Assembly (NCBI RefSeq): GCF_949628265.1
Contig: NC_088787.1
Span: 3,152,501-3,216,500 of the forward strand
Source: Cloeon dipterum
Lineage: Eukaryota > Arthropoda > Insecta > Ephemeroptera > Baetidae
Direction: 5' to 3'
Length of the DNA: 64,000 nucleotides
Each line of letters begins with the position of its first letter. The first letter of the stretch is position 1. The position numbers and the translations under genes are program-made. Below, piece by piece: positions 1 to 11,862 of the stretch. Below the pieces are notes generated by a model. That model did not search any database, was not told where the DNA came from, and saw nothing but the letters and a program-made list of their open reading frames with translations.

Positions 1-185
1 TGTAGTTCCAGGATGCTGTTGTCGCAACATGAATGCCAATTGCCGAAACGCCAGGGTGCTTTTAATTTAATTTAAATTTTCGTTCGACAAATTTAATTCC
101 TGACGCACCTAGCAAGACTCGGAGGGGTTGCTTGAGGGACAATTCATCCTGCAGACAATTCTCGGTAATTTTTTCTCCAATTATT

Positions 186-2594
186 TCACAATTTTACTTC
201 CATAACACAATCTGGAAGCCCTGTGCACTCTGGCAGATCGCAGTTGCTTCCGTCATCCTTATACCAGATAAATTTTAAATTAAATAATAATTTTTATATT
301 TTTGTAACCCTGATTTCGAAGGTCTGCTCCGTTCCTTGGCAGCCCAACAGCAGTTTGGAGGCGCAGACGGTGGTTTTCACTGCCAGACTCGTGCCCATCA
401 TTTCCTTGGTCTTCGGGTCTCGGATCGAAACGGCCACGCAAGAGCCTCCTTTTCGGATTCCACAGACGTCAATGAAGAGCGATTGCGATGAGTTGTGGAG
501 GCAGTTTTCAAAGTGAAGCGGACATCCCGCTCGAGTCATTGCCGACCAGTAAACCACACCTTGCATCGCTGATAAAAAAGCGTTTTTACATAATGCTGAA
601 GCTCGAATTATAGGTTTAGAAGCCAAGTCACAAAGTCAACGTGCCGAAAATCGGTGGAAACGTAAAACTTTGGCGGTATTTAGGGTTTGGACCAATCTAA
701 AAGCGTTTCAAGAACACCGACGACTAATCAGAGAAGGAACAAGCGTTTCTCTGATTGGCTCACAGCATCAGCCAGCAGTAGTTGCAAGCATGCCACTGTG
801 GCGCTGCTGTATCGATCTAGCTTCTCTGATTGGTCGTGCTATGGCATTTTTATGGCGCTATAGTTTCGATTTTTGGCACGTGTCATATCCTGCTGAATAA
901 CCAAATTTGATCTTCTGGAATTAATCGATTGGCATTGTCAACAATAAAATTCTACAGCTATACACCATAGTATTATAACATAAGATTTTTAAAGTTTTAC
1001 GGGAATTCGGTCTGTCGAAATGGACCATAAGCCTGTCAGTCAGGGCTAAAGGTTTGAGGCCCAGACTGCAGCATGTCATCCAGTTTTCCTTCCAGTTCAC
1101 CTTCGAGATGATGTTTTTAATTTGTCTGAGAAATCTCTATAAAAAATACCAATTTCTCTCCAAGGAAATAAAAGAAACCAAAATTCGTTCGCTCCCAAGT
1201 GCCACGGATCTCATGTTCTGCTTTAAAAATTAGAGATGTTTCTACGGAAAATTCAGAAGGAACCTTTTCTGAGGTACGTTTTCCCGCCAATTACTTCAAA
1301 TAACGACTCCTGCCAAATTTCATTGTTTCCTTTTAATCACACAAATCTCAATAATTTCCCTTTCTTACATTTTTTCGGCATTCATTCTCTGACGGACATT
1401 TCGGCCTCGAGCACGCTGACTAAAAACAAGTAAGATTTTAATATGATTTATTAAACAGGCTCCGATTTAAATTACCTCGCACAAAAATAGAGCTTTAAAG
1501 GAGCAATCCATTGGTGCGAGTTGCTTGGTCGACCTTCTGTAGATCATGCAGTACGGCCGAGTAAGTTGGCCCAAATTCAACGAGTAGTTTAGCTGAGTTT
1601 CCACATTGTTCGAACACCAGGTGACACTGGAGCACGAATTCGTGGCTTTGTTCAGCGGATCGCTTTTCGAACACGGCACCGCACTCGTCCACAAAAACTC
1701 CATGTCCGCTTCTGAAGCAATGATTTATTATACTATTAATGTATTGGATACTATCGGCGTGTGAAATAATTACAATTTTTTTTCTTTACAACAGATTTAT
1801 ACAATTAATCGTGTTTTTGGACCTGTATCATTGATGTGGATGGTGTCGTATTCGAGTGACTGGTTGCCAAAATACGAATCGTTGATTTCGTCGGGAGTGT
1901 CGAGCGCCAGCAGCTGCAGTTTCCGGTACAGACACCCCTCCACTGCTCTTTCGTACTCAACCTATATGATGGGAAAATATCGAGTTAAATCTAAGTTTCA
2001 GCATGCAGTTTACTTTGTCAAAGCTGTCGAAGTAAAGTCTGAATCCTTTTTTGTTGTATGTTCCGAACGGCCGGTCTCGAACGTCAAGCAATTCGGTTAT
2101 GCTATCTTTGATGCAAATTAATTATTGTTTTTAATTTCCCTCCAAAATGCTTACCCCGTTTTCCTACGATGAAATCTATATAGTTGAATGATTTATTTAA
2201 AAATTGTAAATTGAAAAACAAATTTTGCTATAAACCATCACTTAGTGCCGTATCTAGAACTTTCTAATAGAAAAATAAAGATTTAATCAGGAAGTTCTAT
2301 AAAATTATGATCTAACCTTTTTCATTCGATTGTAATTTCTGCAAAATGGGTTCGGACTCTCGGTTTTCGGACTGGTGGTCGTCGGCTTGACTGTAGTTAT
2401 AGTTGTCGATTTTCTTATGCGTTTTTTCAGGGTTTTGGTGGTTGATTTCCGCCTGCGAGTAGTCGCACCCCAAACCTCTAAGGAAAATAATGTTATTCCT
2501 GTCTAGCTTTATAAATTATAAACAAACCTGCAACAATTACGAGGAGTGAGAGCAGCAATAGGACTTGGATAAAGAGCCTTTTCGCCACAACCAT
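186..2594 (-). CDS. secreted protein with two C-type-lectin-like domains
   Basis: Ten-exon model, 410 aa: 2528-2594, 2317-2475, 2014-2105, 1823-1961, 1476-1711, 1369-1419, 1278-1309, 1001-1125, 309-568, 186-257. All junctions are GT-AG and keep phase. The chosen ATG opens a clear signal peptide (MVVAKRLFIQVLLLLSLLVI), followed by a polar linker. Domain 1 has the lectin fold signature: a Tyr/Phe-rich first strand, YERAVEGC, a WTSA motif, WCSNN, and the closing APMDCSFKALFLCE. A Cys-rich hinge (SACSRPKCPSENECRKN) leads to a second, more divergent domain with VNWKENWMTCCSLGLKPLAL and VYWSAMTRAGC, then a Cys-rich tail. Neither domain shows an EPN/QPD or WND calcium-sugar motif, so glycan binding is doubtful. 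The join 1278/1125 is the least certain; a donor at 1264 is an alternative. It is likely an extracellular recognition or immune-type lectin. Confidence 0.75.
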
Positions 2595-2990
2595 GTTGCG
2601 TTTTCACACTGTTCGTAATGATGTTGAACACCAGAGACCAGACTGACTGTTTCCTGTCTGCGCTTGTGATTTTGCTGAAATAATGGGGCGAGAGCGCAGT
2701 TTTCACGGATGTGCTCTTTTTTACGCTTCGCTGCCGTTGTTGCACACCATGCGCACATCCGGACTCGTAGAATCGCACGTCCACTACCCATAAAATGGAA
2801 ATCCCAAGCACTGCGCAGTTTGGATTTAAAAATTTGCAGAGACACCACAGAGAATGATTTCACAATAATTTTTATATGTATTACACGTGTGTTGTTGGCT
2901 AGCAGGATGATGGCCGGGCAGGATACTCTCAGAAAGGGCAGGTTGACCTTTAGAAAGGGAGAGAAATGAGAAGCCTATGTTTTCTGAGAG
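2595..2990. other. intergenic, upstream of the lectin gene
   Basis: This should hold the lectin promoter. Short open frames on both strands show no domain or codon signal and I see no TATA box that I would defend. The right edge runs into the first MITE copy. Confidence 0.4.
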
Positions 2991-3275
2991 GGGGCAGACC
3001 CTCTTTGACCAAGTTTGTGAGCACACCAATCGATTCTTGAGGGTCGATTTAGGTACAGTGGATATTTTTTCTGACCAAAAAGTGCAGTGCGACGTGCGAA
3101 AATTTTTCCCGCCAAAACCATGTGAACGTATCTACGAGAACTGCGCATGCGTGAGAGCTGGTTTGAGCACTTGCAGAGAGACCGCCTGTACGAATGAATT
3201 CATTGTCTGATCCAACCAGCTCTCACGCATGCGCACTTCTCGCATTCATATTGTTTTGGCGGGAAAAAAGTTCGA
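2990..3275. mobile_element. MITE copy A (TTAA-type family), degraded at the right end
   Basis: The left part (GAGCACACCAATCGATTCTTGAGGGTCG and onward, positions 3018-3045) matches the ends of the copies at 6731 and 24071. The middle has long inverted arms: CCCGCCAAAACCATGTG at about 3110 and its partner at about 3250, each followed by GCATGCGTGAGAGCT-type sequence. The right outer repeat is no longer recognisable. No coding capacity. Confidence 0.65.
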
Positions 3276-3773
3276 ACGTCTTCAACAAATTCCTCAATTG
3301 GTCGTATATGAAATAGCTTTTATAGAATTTTCTCGCTCCAAATCTCATCCTAGAGCCGGAGAGAGTTCATTTGCTGTGACCGCTTTGGTGCGAGTCTGAT
3401 AGTGTGCAGAGTGGGGGGAGATGATCCAGTAAGGGTGCACTGCTTGTCGCACACTTGTCGCACACAGGATAAAATGCAAACTATAGTTAATAGGACAGTA
3501 GAGTGGCGAGACGGTGCCACAAGAGGATATGCTGGCTTCTCAGGGCTGCTTAATTCTAACAAGAAACACCTTAAAATTATTATGACCCCAGACCAAGTTA
3601 TTTTCTTGGCTTATTGAGGTCTAGAATTTAATTCCATATACACATATATATATATCTCATTTTTATAAAAAGTTTTTATTAAAAGTGGAATTCTTGAGCA
3701 CATACAAAAAATATCAAGATGACCAACCAAATGGTCATCTTTCTTGTCATTAATGGAGAATGAAGCGGTGAGG
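3276..3773. other. intergenic, 3' of the carboxypeptidase
   Basis: Contains a small direct repeat (CTTGTCGCACA twice, near 3446) and the presumed 3' UTR of the carboxypeptidase, with an AATAAA-like signal on the minus strand near 3673. Nothing else supported. Confidence 0.4.
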
Positions 3774-5368
3774 TCAGCCATCAGCGGCAATTTCCTCCGA
3801 AATGGTCTGGATTGCGGCGAAGGCTTCCTTGCCTGTTGGCACAATTGAGCTGGCTGGCAGCAAGAAGCCGTACTGACCCCTGTCCCTCAGTTGGATCGTG
3901 TACGTGTACTTTATCCTGGAACCTCCCTTGGCCAAGTCATCAGCGCCCCCTTGTAAATAAAAAGTAAATATATTTCTTAAAAGGCAGAAAATTAAAAAAA
4001 TACCCGAGGCTGCGTAAAGGAGACTGGCAGAATTTCCGACCGTGTACGAGGCACCGGCGACCTCCCTCATTTTGTTGGCAGCCTTCTTTCCAATCCTGTC
4101 CAAATCGTAATCAGGAGGGACCTTTTTGTCGTAGCCCCAAGGGTACAGGATGTACTGCCCGTAAGAGTGGAAAGTCACATACGCCTGCCATGGAATTTAA
4201 TGGAAATATTAAAACATGAAAATAGTTTAGAGAATGGCAAAAAAATCAATTACCCTGACGCTAACGCCGAGGCTCGAGACAAAGTTTCTGAAGGCGTAGG
4301 TTTCCTGGCAAGGGTCGTGGCTGGAGCCGGCACCATCCCACTTGTAGCCGAAGTTCTTGTCGAGGTCTGTCCCTGCGCACGTGTTCTTCTTGCGCCACAG
4401 TCGCACGCCATTGTGCGTGTACTCGTAGCCGTCAGGGTTCACCACGGGCACGATGTAGAAGTCGATGGCATCCATGAACTTGTACTTGTCGCGGTTCTCC
4501 ACCAACTCCTGAATTATGTAGGTTACCGATGTAGGTGAAATCCACTCACGAGCGTGAATGCCTAAAATTATTTAATTTAGAAAAGAAAATTCTGAAGGAA
4601 ATATACACTCTATGGCATTTAAAATAAATGTTCCTTCACCTCCGTCGATGTAAAATGCAGGTTTGGGGTCAGCATTTGAGCCGGTAATTTTGATCAATTT
4701 CAAAGGCCTCCCCTCGACAGAGGAGCCGATGGTCTGCACGGATACCAAATCTGGAAAAGTCCGTGCCAAGTATTCCAAATAACCGTGAATGTCGGATACT
4801 CTGTGGTAGTTCTGGAAGGTCATGCGGTGGCCTTTATTAAATAATCTTATTTTAAAATGTTAGCAATGATTTAAATTAATTCACCTTTCCGAGCCATGCG
4901 CTTATTATTTCCCTCCTTCAAGACAGGGTTTTGGTTCCGGATGGCAGCTCCCACGTCTTGGATCATCACCTTAAAGGTGGCACTCACGTTTTTCAGGGTG
5001 GCCTTCACCTGCTTCAGCGACACGGCCGGCACCATTATGTCTACCTGCGTCCCTCCTTCCACCGCTGGAATCTGCCAAATGTCCACCACTGCGGAAGGTA
5101 TATATTGTGGATTTAATTTGACATTTCAAAATTATATTTCTAAAGTCTCTCGAACTGTAGCAACATTTTTGATGAAAGTAAAATTCTTATTCAGACCTTG
5201 CTCATCTTGCATCTTCTTGATCACGTCCTTCTGCACATTATTTTTGACAGCCTCAACCCTGAGGACCTGGGCGCCTTTGTACCGCAGCTGGGCTTCCTTC
5301 ACATCTTGTAGCTCGCCAGCTCTCGTAAGGGCAACGCCCACAATTAGCAGCAGCCACCTGGTCGGCAT
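3774..5368 (-). CDS. M14 zinc carboxypeptidase (A/B type), active-site residues changed
   Basis: Six exons, 410 aa: 5197-5368, 4885-5088, 4640-4831, 4254-4561, 4004-4184, 3774-3949, all in phase. The ATG at 5368 gives a signal peptide (MPTRWLLLIVGVALTRA); exon 1-2 encode an activation peptide with VDIWQIP. The peptidase domain starts at MTFQNYHRVSDIHGYL. Zinc ligands are present: HARE (GIHAREWISP) and HSY (VTFHSYGQYI). The tyrosine loop (YAASGGADDLAKG) is present. However, the NR pair that grips the substrate carboxylate reads DK (GTDLDKNFGYKW), and the general-base Glu of FELRD reads Gln (YTIQLRDRGQYGF, codon CAA). The length fits a digestive procarboxypeptidase. By sequence it should be a zinc-binding protein with little or no normal peptidase activity. 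Confidence 0.85.
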
Positions 5369-6264
5369 TGTGGTGGACCCTGAGCGCTGCCGCCAGCTGC
5401 GTCGCAATATATACGATGTGAGCTTCCTGCAGCACTCTCCCACCCATCGCTCTCACTTCCGAGCTGTGGTAAAAAGCAACTATCACACCTCTGAAGTAAA
5501 AATTGAACATTTTAAAGGTTTTCTGCATTTTTAGGAAATAAGTGTACGGACCCTCTAAATTTCAGAACGCGGCTGGAATTAAATTTTATTAAATTCTTTA
5601 GAAATATCTATAAAAAAATTATTGCGTTGGCAAAGTTACAATTTGTCATCTATGTATTATATGAGATTGAAATCCGCGAGTGAAATGAGTAATAAAATTA
5701 AGAACATCTTTTAGCCCACAAACTCTGAATTTCCCAACTTTTGAGGTCAACGACACGCTATAGGACGCTCCAATTTGCCAGCACTTTTCGTGTCAGGAAA
5801 CAGCGCTCCATATATTGCGTCCATGAAACATCAGCATTCTGATTGATTGACCAGCAAAACATCCTGATATATTAATGCTCTAAATACAACTCGCAACTTA
5901 ACTTGGTAAAACCCCGAGTTTCTAAACGACAGGAACATCCGGCACATTTTGCATAAACACGAGCCTCGTTGCCACTCAGAGTTGAACAACCTTTTCCCTA
6001 CCGCTTATGAAAATCAGGCCGGCACATAATATCCTCATAAATATATAGTTATTTTAATATCTTCTTATATTGCCAATAATAAATTTAGATTAACCTTTCT
6101 AGGCCCCGGAACCAATTTTGTTCAAAAACTTGATTGAAATTTTATATCGAAAAATAAAATTTAAAGGTTCGATTATTATTAATTCCTCACTGTGTCTTTT
6201 GCTTACAAAATCTAAATTTATTTACAGTACCAGAAAAATGCGATATTGCTAAAAGGAAATTGCT
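5369..6264. other. intergenic
   Basis: AT-rich stretch between the carboxypeptidase start and the 3' end of Y1. No open frame, RNA gene or repeat that I can support. Confidence 0.5.
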
Positions 6265-8117
6265 CTAATTTTTCAAGTTTTTGTACGTGTGCGGGGCAGA
6301 ATAAGACGTCATGTCGACGTAATTGACTTGATCTTGATCAGAATGATTTGAAGGAGCAGGTTTAATATAAGATCCTGAAAGAGAAGCAGGGTTGCTCGTG
6401 GGTTCAAATGGTGTGGAATGTGGCCCTGAAGATGAGCTTCCTGGCAAGTTGTCAGTCCTGAATTCACGTTGGTTGAGACTGAGACGCGTTGGCTCAGGAG
6501 AGCAATAATCAGTCACTTTTCCAATACACTTCTCGATCAGTTCGATGGGGCTTCGCAACCTTTTTACCCAGAGGGCCAGCCACAAAATGATGCAGATCAA
6601 GATCAGTATGACCAGTGCGAGAGACATGTTCATCCAGGAATTGTTTTTGCAATCGAGAAAATAGACATTTCCACTGGGATTTGATCCTGCATTGATTAAA
6701 ATTAGTTAAGAAATTATTATAGATTATTAAAGACCATCTTTGATGAAGTTTCTAAGCACACCAATCGTATCTTAAGGGTCGAATTAGGTAAACGTGGATA
6801 TTTTTCCCGCCAAAACAATAAGAACATGCGTGAGCTGCGGGAAAAATTCTTCGTTGCGCTGCGTTTTTTAGTCGGAAAAAGATATCCACTTAAACTAATT
6901 CGACCCTCAAGAATCGATCGGTGTGCTCAGAAACTTCGTCAAAGCCGGTCTTTTAAGAATAATACCTGTTGCATTATTTAGGAGCTTCAGTTTTATGGTT
7001 GCTGAATTATCATTTTTGGTGAGCAACAAAATATTATCGTGCACGTCGATGGAAAACGTCAGCAGCCGTTCATTGGGATCTCCCTATAAATCAATTTATA
7101 GCTACGAGCATTAAATAAACAACTAAAAATTTACCTCATAGATCAGTTCCTCCTCAAATGACCGATTGGTATCCCACTTTTGAACAATTGCCCCTTTCCG
7201 AGCACCGAAATACAATTTTTCTTTCTTGCTGTCCGTGAGCATTTTGAAGGCACCAACTTTCTTCTTTGCATAAAGCGAAGGGGTCGCGGATTCGGTTGAT
7301 CTGTTCCTGATAGTAGAGAACGGGAGGGAATACAGATTCGAGCCATTCCACGAGCTGAAGTAGAGATATTCCGTTCCTTTCGTTGGCGAAAGCACAATAG
7401 AGTGTAAAGAATAAATTTCCTCGATTTTCACGGCTCTTGAGAAGTTTCGCTTATTGTAACTGAACACGTATAAACTTCGTGAATAATATTCTGCAATGTA
7501 CGCAATGCAGTCGCTCTTCTGTTCTTCATCCAGCACCAGATCGTTCAACCACGGCTTTTTATCACCCCGACGAGGCAAGCTTACGTTTGGGAACTGATGG
7601 ATGAGCTCAACAGAATCTTGGTTTGTCAGGTCGAAAACCCAAAGCTTGGCTGCACATTTTTCACTTCCCATGTCCACGGCCCAGAGGCGACCGACGCTGT
7701 CTACTCGCACGATTTTTACGCTCTGCATCGTGCTGCAATCCCCTTTTACCTGGAAATTACCAGTTTGAATTTCATCAAGAATTAAAACAAATCACTGACT
7801 TGAAGTTCCCTCGACGGAAAAGGATTGAGTTTCGGAGAATTCGAGCCCGCATCAGTCGGCAGCCAGGCGAGGGTCAACGCAACATCTCCAGATTTTGAGA
7901 AGAAGCAGACGAAGATCCGCTGTCTAAAAACTGCCAAATCGATGAGAACCGTTTTTCCAGGCGTTGCCTTTTCGCCAATTCGACTGCCTATTTGTGAGGG
8001 CCATTCCAATGAGTCAAACTCGGTCCACTCGTACACAGTCCTGGAGTTGACTAAAGCCCAGGAACAGAAAAGGCCAACGAATAAGAGCGTTAAAATAAGG
8101 AAGCTTGAAGAGGCCAT
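6265..8117 (-). CDS. yellow/MRJP-type protein Y1, membrane-anchored, divergent
   Basis: Four exons, 490 aa: 7800-8117, 7135-7749, 6966-7083, 6265-6686, in phase. Signal peptide MASSSFLILTLLFVGLFCSW. The propeller is recognised from VYEWTEFDSLEWP, a LAWLP strand, DSVGRLWAVDMGSEKC, AKLWVFDLTNQD and the YIAEYYSRSLYVFSYNKR strand, matching the yellow/MRJP blade pattern. The usual Cys of CGRLWVLD is Val. The last-blade exon is the most diverged in the cluster. Exon 4 adds a transmembrane segment at about residues 371-392 (MSLALVILILICIILWLALW), a basic stop (VKRLR) and a roughly 95-aa Ser/Pro-rich cytoplasmic tail. Intron 3 holds a MITE. Role unknown; yellow proteins act in pigmentation, cuticle and behaviour. 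It is not a close relative of Y2-Y11, which resemble each other more. Confidence 0.85.
6731..6951. mobile_element. MITE copy B in Y1 intron 3, TTAA target site
   Basis: About 220 bp with terminal inverted repeats of roughly 70 bp: the left end AGACCATCTTTGATGAAGTT pairs with the right end (reverse AGACCGGCTTTGACGAAGTT), continuing through AAGCACACC and AGGGTCGAATTAG. TTAA lies at both outer edges, as expected for piggyBac-type mobilisation. Internal CCCGCCAAAACAATA is shared with copies A and C. No ORF. Confidence 0.75.
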
Positions 8118-8951
8118 TTTAAAGCGACAGCAGAACAGGAATTTAACTGATGAAATTGTGAAGGGCTTTTGGAGAATGTTGATTTGAACTTTGGACTCCG
8201 ATTTGTTAGCTTACAGAAATCAACGCGCGGCAAATATTGGGATCGTTAAATAACACTTTTCCTAATGATAACTATACTAAATTAAATTCAACTTGCAGGA
8301 GGGATAGATTTTCCTAATTCACCACCCACCAGTAGTCGCTCTTGATTTCACTTTTATATGGAGATTTTATAACTCTCGGTAATTTTCAAAGTATGCAACT
8401 TGCTAAACAACCATGCAGTGCAAGTTGTCTACATAATATGCGCAAATTGGAGATATCGCACTGCATCTTTTGGAAAGAGGAGGGGAGAGTTCAATCCCAT
8501 AAATAACTCAAGCGAAGAATTAGCTGATTAATAACCTCAGGTAAACCATTTTCGGGCTGTAATCGTAGCTTTCTAGCACAGAAGAAATGACTTTTAACCT
8601 TTACAAATATTCTGTAAAATCCTTATTAGCGTTCGACCAACAGCAATTAACTCCGATGAAATTATTGCAGCTCTGTTGTCCGCTCTTCTTCTTCTTTAGA
8701 TCTAGAATTGGGAATCAAACGTCTAATAATAAACCCGTTCCTGTGTTTCTAACAATAAGTGTCCAATAACATGTGTGAAAACCTGGTACATGAAAATCTG
8801 GATATTTCAGATCTTGCTTTAAGAGCCGCGGCAAACGGATGAAAAACTTGGACTCGTTTCTTTTTTAAAATCCTTGATTTTATAATTCTTTATTTTAGTT
8901 TCAATTTATATTCTCATGCTTGCGGGAAATTTCAACCTGCTTGTTATAAGA
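8118..8951. other. intergenic between Y2 3' end and Y1
   Basis: Contains the candidate Y1 promoter and the Y2 3' UTR. No gene seen. Confidence 0.5.
8351..8358 (-). promoter_or_regulatory. TATA-like box upstream of Y1
   Basis: TATAAAAG on the minus strand about 235 bp before the Y1 start codon. A start site around 8325 would fit. Single motif, no paralog support. Confidence 0.35.
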
Positions 8952-10865
8952 CTACGGAATTGCCATGGCTAAGAGGACAGCGAAGAAAACGCTCGAGTCG
9001 ATGAGTATTCTTTTTTGGGTCTCTCCACCACTTGCAGCATCTAATTCTGAAATTGAAGTTCAAATCGTGAGTTCAAATATGCTTGCGTGCATTCAAAAAC
9101 GATTTCTTAAGAAAATTGAAAATTAAAGAAATTGGCTCCGGTTTTCTGCTCGTTGGTTTTAGAAATACACTCATTATACAAAGAAAGTGCTCTTTGGCTG
9201 GCATTAAATACCAAGAAAAATTGGGTTTTTTATTCTTTTTGGTTTTAAAAAGTTGTCGGTGTTCAAGAGAGCTTGCCTGGTGAGGCCATGAAGGCTGCTG
9301 CAGCCTTCAGAAGCCTGTATTTTGGCTTTCTTTCCTCGTCAAACACCGTCATCCAAAGAGTTCCATTTTGGTCCAAGGCAAAAGTGAACGGCCAATAACT
9401 ATTCAGTCCAGCAACCTAAAAAAATGCAGTGCACAAACTTAAAAATTATTAAGATACAGAAATTCTTGAAATATTCTTCATTCCTACGTACAGATCGCAT
9501 AATATTGAAGTGAACAAAGATAATTAATAGGGAATACAAAAAAGCTTCTGATTTTGGCAAAATTAAACCGAAATTATTTATTTTGTTCTCAATTACCTCA
9601 TGAAAACTTTGCTCCCGAAATGGCTGGGAAGTGTTCCAAGAGTGTATATAATTCTTCTCCAAAAAGGCGGCATATGCGGTCCCGTGATTGTCCATCAGCA
9701 TTCTGTATGGTATTGCAGTCCATTTTCCGATTAGTCTCGGATTTGCATATCGAGTTTCGTTGCGAAGTGTGGCAACGGAAATGAAATACGTTTCATTTGA
9801 TTGGTAGTGTCCAAGGTAGAGCTGTCTCGGTTCCTCCTTAGGGGACAGTGAAACGAAATTCGCCCTTATTCCGAGCGTGTCGACAATCCAAGATTGGTTC
9901 CTTTCCAAACTAAACACGACAATGTGTTTTCGATACCACCGCGCGATGTATGCAAATGTTCCGTTGGGCGTCTCGTCGAGCACCAAGTCGTGCATGTAAT
10001 AGTGAAAAGAAAACCGGTGAATGAATTCGGTGTGATCGTTGTTGATCAGGTCGATGGTCCACAATTTGGCTTTGCAATTGTCACTACCGCTGTCCAGCAC
10101 CCACAGCCTTCCAATAGAATCTACTTGCAGCCCACTCGCTTCTTCAATTTTGTTGCAGTTTCCATACTCCTGCAATAAAAAGAATCGTGTTACATATTGT
10201 CACTTTTCAAACAGAGTCAAACTGAAAATTTGTGGCCAACCAATGGCTTTTTGCAACTAAAGGTTAAAGAAGTCGAGTTGCAACTTTTACGAAAAGTAAG
10301 TAATTGCATTCAACATAATCTGATTTTAAAACCAAATCAATGAGAGAAAATTGCTCTTCCTAATCTATTCAGATGGGAAGCCAATATAATTTTATAATTT
10401 ATAAAATTAAAACGTGCCACGCGCTGGTTAAATTCAACAAAAAATCGATTGCAATGTTTTTTTTCAGATAATTCTGTTGCAGATTAATACAAACTTTCCC
10501 CACAAATATGTACATTTCGAATAGCATTTATTTTTGCAACTTACATTCATGTCCCACGAAGGGAATGTAGTGAGCTTCGGGGACGCTGAGGACGCGCTGA
10601 TCGTCGGCAAAGACACCAGACTCACCGGAAGATAGTTACTGTATTTATTAAGACTGAGGAAGATCCTTGTTCCGTAAACAGCCATGTAACGAGCTTCAAT
10701 TTTCTCTGGTTTGAAAGTTCCGTCTTCCAAGGCCTGTGTCCTTTTTGCCTCGGAGGGCCAGTTGAAATCCCATTCATCCTGCCACTCGAAGACTTGAGTG
10801 AAGTTGGTGGCGGCGGTCAGGGTTGAAAGGCCAAACAAGAAAATTGCGTATAAGGACGGAGTCAT
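8952..10865 (-). CDS. yellow/MRJP-type protein Y2, GPI-signal-like C-terminus
   Basis: Four coding exons, 375 aa: 10545-10865, 9597-10169, 9277-9415, 8952-9046. The start is the ATG of MTPSLYAIFLFGLSTLTA (signal peptide); it lies after a UTR acceptor at 10891. Propeller marks: VFEWQDEWDFNWP, MAVYGTRIFLSL, VDSIGRLWVLDSGSDNC, KLWTIDLINNDHTEFIHRF, LNSYWPFTFALDQNGTLWMT. Intron 3 appears to start with GC (CCAG/GCAAGC) rather than GT. The last exon is only 31 codons: a small-residue stretch (AASGG) then ILIDSSVFFAVLLAMAIP and stop, with nothing after the hydrophobic run. That is the layout of a GPI-attachment signal, unlike the transmembrane tails of most neighbours. Closest paralog is Y8. Function not known. 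Confidence 0.85.
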
Positions 10866-11862
10866 CCTTCCATCCTTTTGCAACTGTCCACTAAAAGCAC
10901 GAGGTGAAAAAAATTCAACCCTTTATTCTGAGAAAATTCAGAACGAGACGTTAAGATCGAAAACAAACCGGAACTTTTGTAATCCGTAGATTACGATTGA
11001 AGAAAAATAACTGTTTGGAAAAGTTTTACATAAAAAACAAGAATTGTACAATTTAAATTCAAGATTTGGTGCATTTAATATTATTTAATTTTTAGGAATC
11101 AAAGGGGTTAAAACACATCTAATGTTTATTTTTGCCTTTAAACACATTTAAACAGTTTAAGAAAAACCAAGAAAAGGAAAATTTTAATTTTTTTGATTCA
11201 TGAACTTTTTATACTACCATATTTTCGTTTTACCAAATTATTAAAATAAAATTGCAAGAATATATGCTATTTAGAGTCATTCCGTAAGAAGTTATATGTG
11301 AATATGACCGTATTTTTAAGAGTCTCAATGCGCCGATGCTGACGAAAAATTTCAAGCGAGAGAACTCACCCCGGGCGTGTCTCTCGCGCGGCTGCTCTTC
11401 TCGTTGTGTGCTGTGCTGAGTGAGTGGAGTGTTGGCCTTGCGAATCGAGTCACGTGATGGGCCGCATGACGCACGATATTGACGTCTCATGCGTTTGACT
11501 TATTTCGGCCCCGAAAGGGGTTGCCAGCTCGTGTAAGTCTCGGCAGTAAAAATCTCATTGAATCATCAGATGAAATAATTATCAAAGCTATCTATTAATT
11601 TGATTGCCTAATGATTAATATTCATTATCATAAAAAATGTTTAATATTTGTTATATTCAGATTTATTTTAATTTATCAAAGAAATAGCTTGCATGGATTA
11701 GTTAAGTTTAATTAGGGAAAATGCATCAAAATAATATATTTAAAAAATTCTAACAAATAAAAGATTTTTTTATTCAAATAGCTGAAGAAAACCGTAACTT
11801 TATCTTCAGCTCTATTTTATTTATAAATGAATTATGCATTAAAATGCAACCTACATTTTATA
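10866..11862. other. intergenic, Y2 leader intron and promoter
   Basis: Minus-strand leader: acceptor at 10891 (UTR 10866-10890) and donor after 11370, so the Y2 5' UTR is spliced. The promoter block is listed separately. The rest is AT-rich and empty. Confidence 0.5.
11350..11500 (-). promoter_or_regulatory. Y2 promoter and non-coding exon with E-box
   Basis: Non-coding exon ends at donor 11370 (GGG/GTGAG). CACGTG at 11451-11456 sits in ATCACGTGACTCGATTCG (minus sense), the same block found before Y3-Y7 but with one changed flank base. Confidence 0.6.

Noticed and set aside
2509..2863. Two 100-108 codon minus frames upstream of and overlapping the lectin start
   Set aside because: Only the frame from 2594 continues in phase into the next lectin exon with a signal peptide.
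4896..5534. 212-codon plus-strand open frame
   Set aside because: It lies antisense to carboxypeptidase exons 1-2, which have signal peptide, introns in phase and family motifs.
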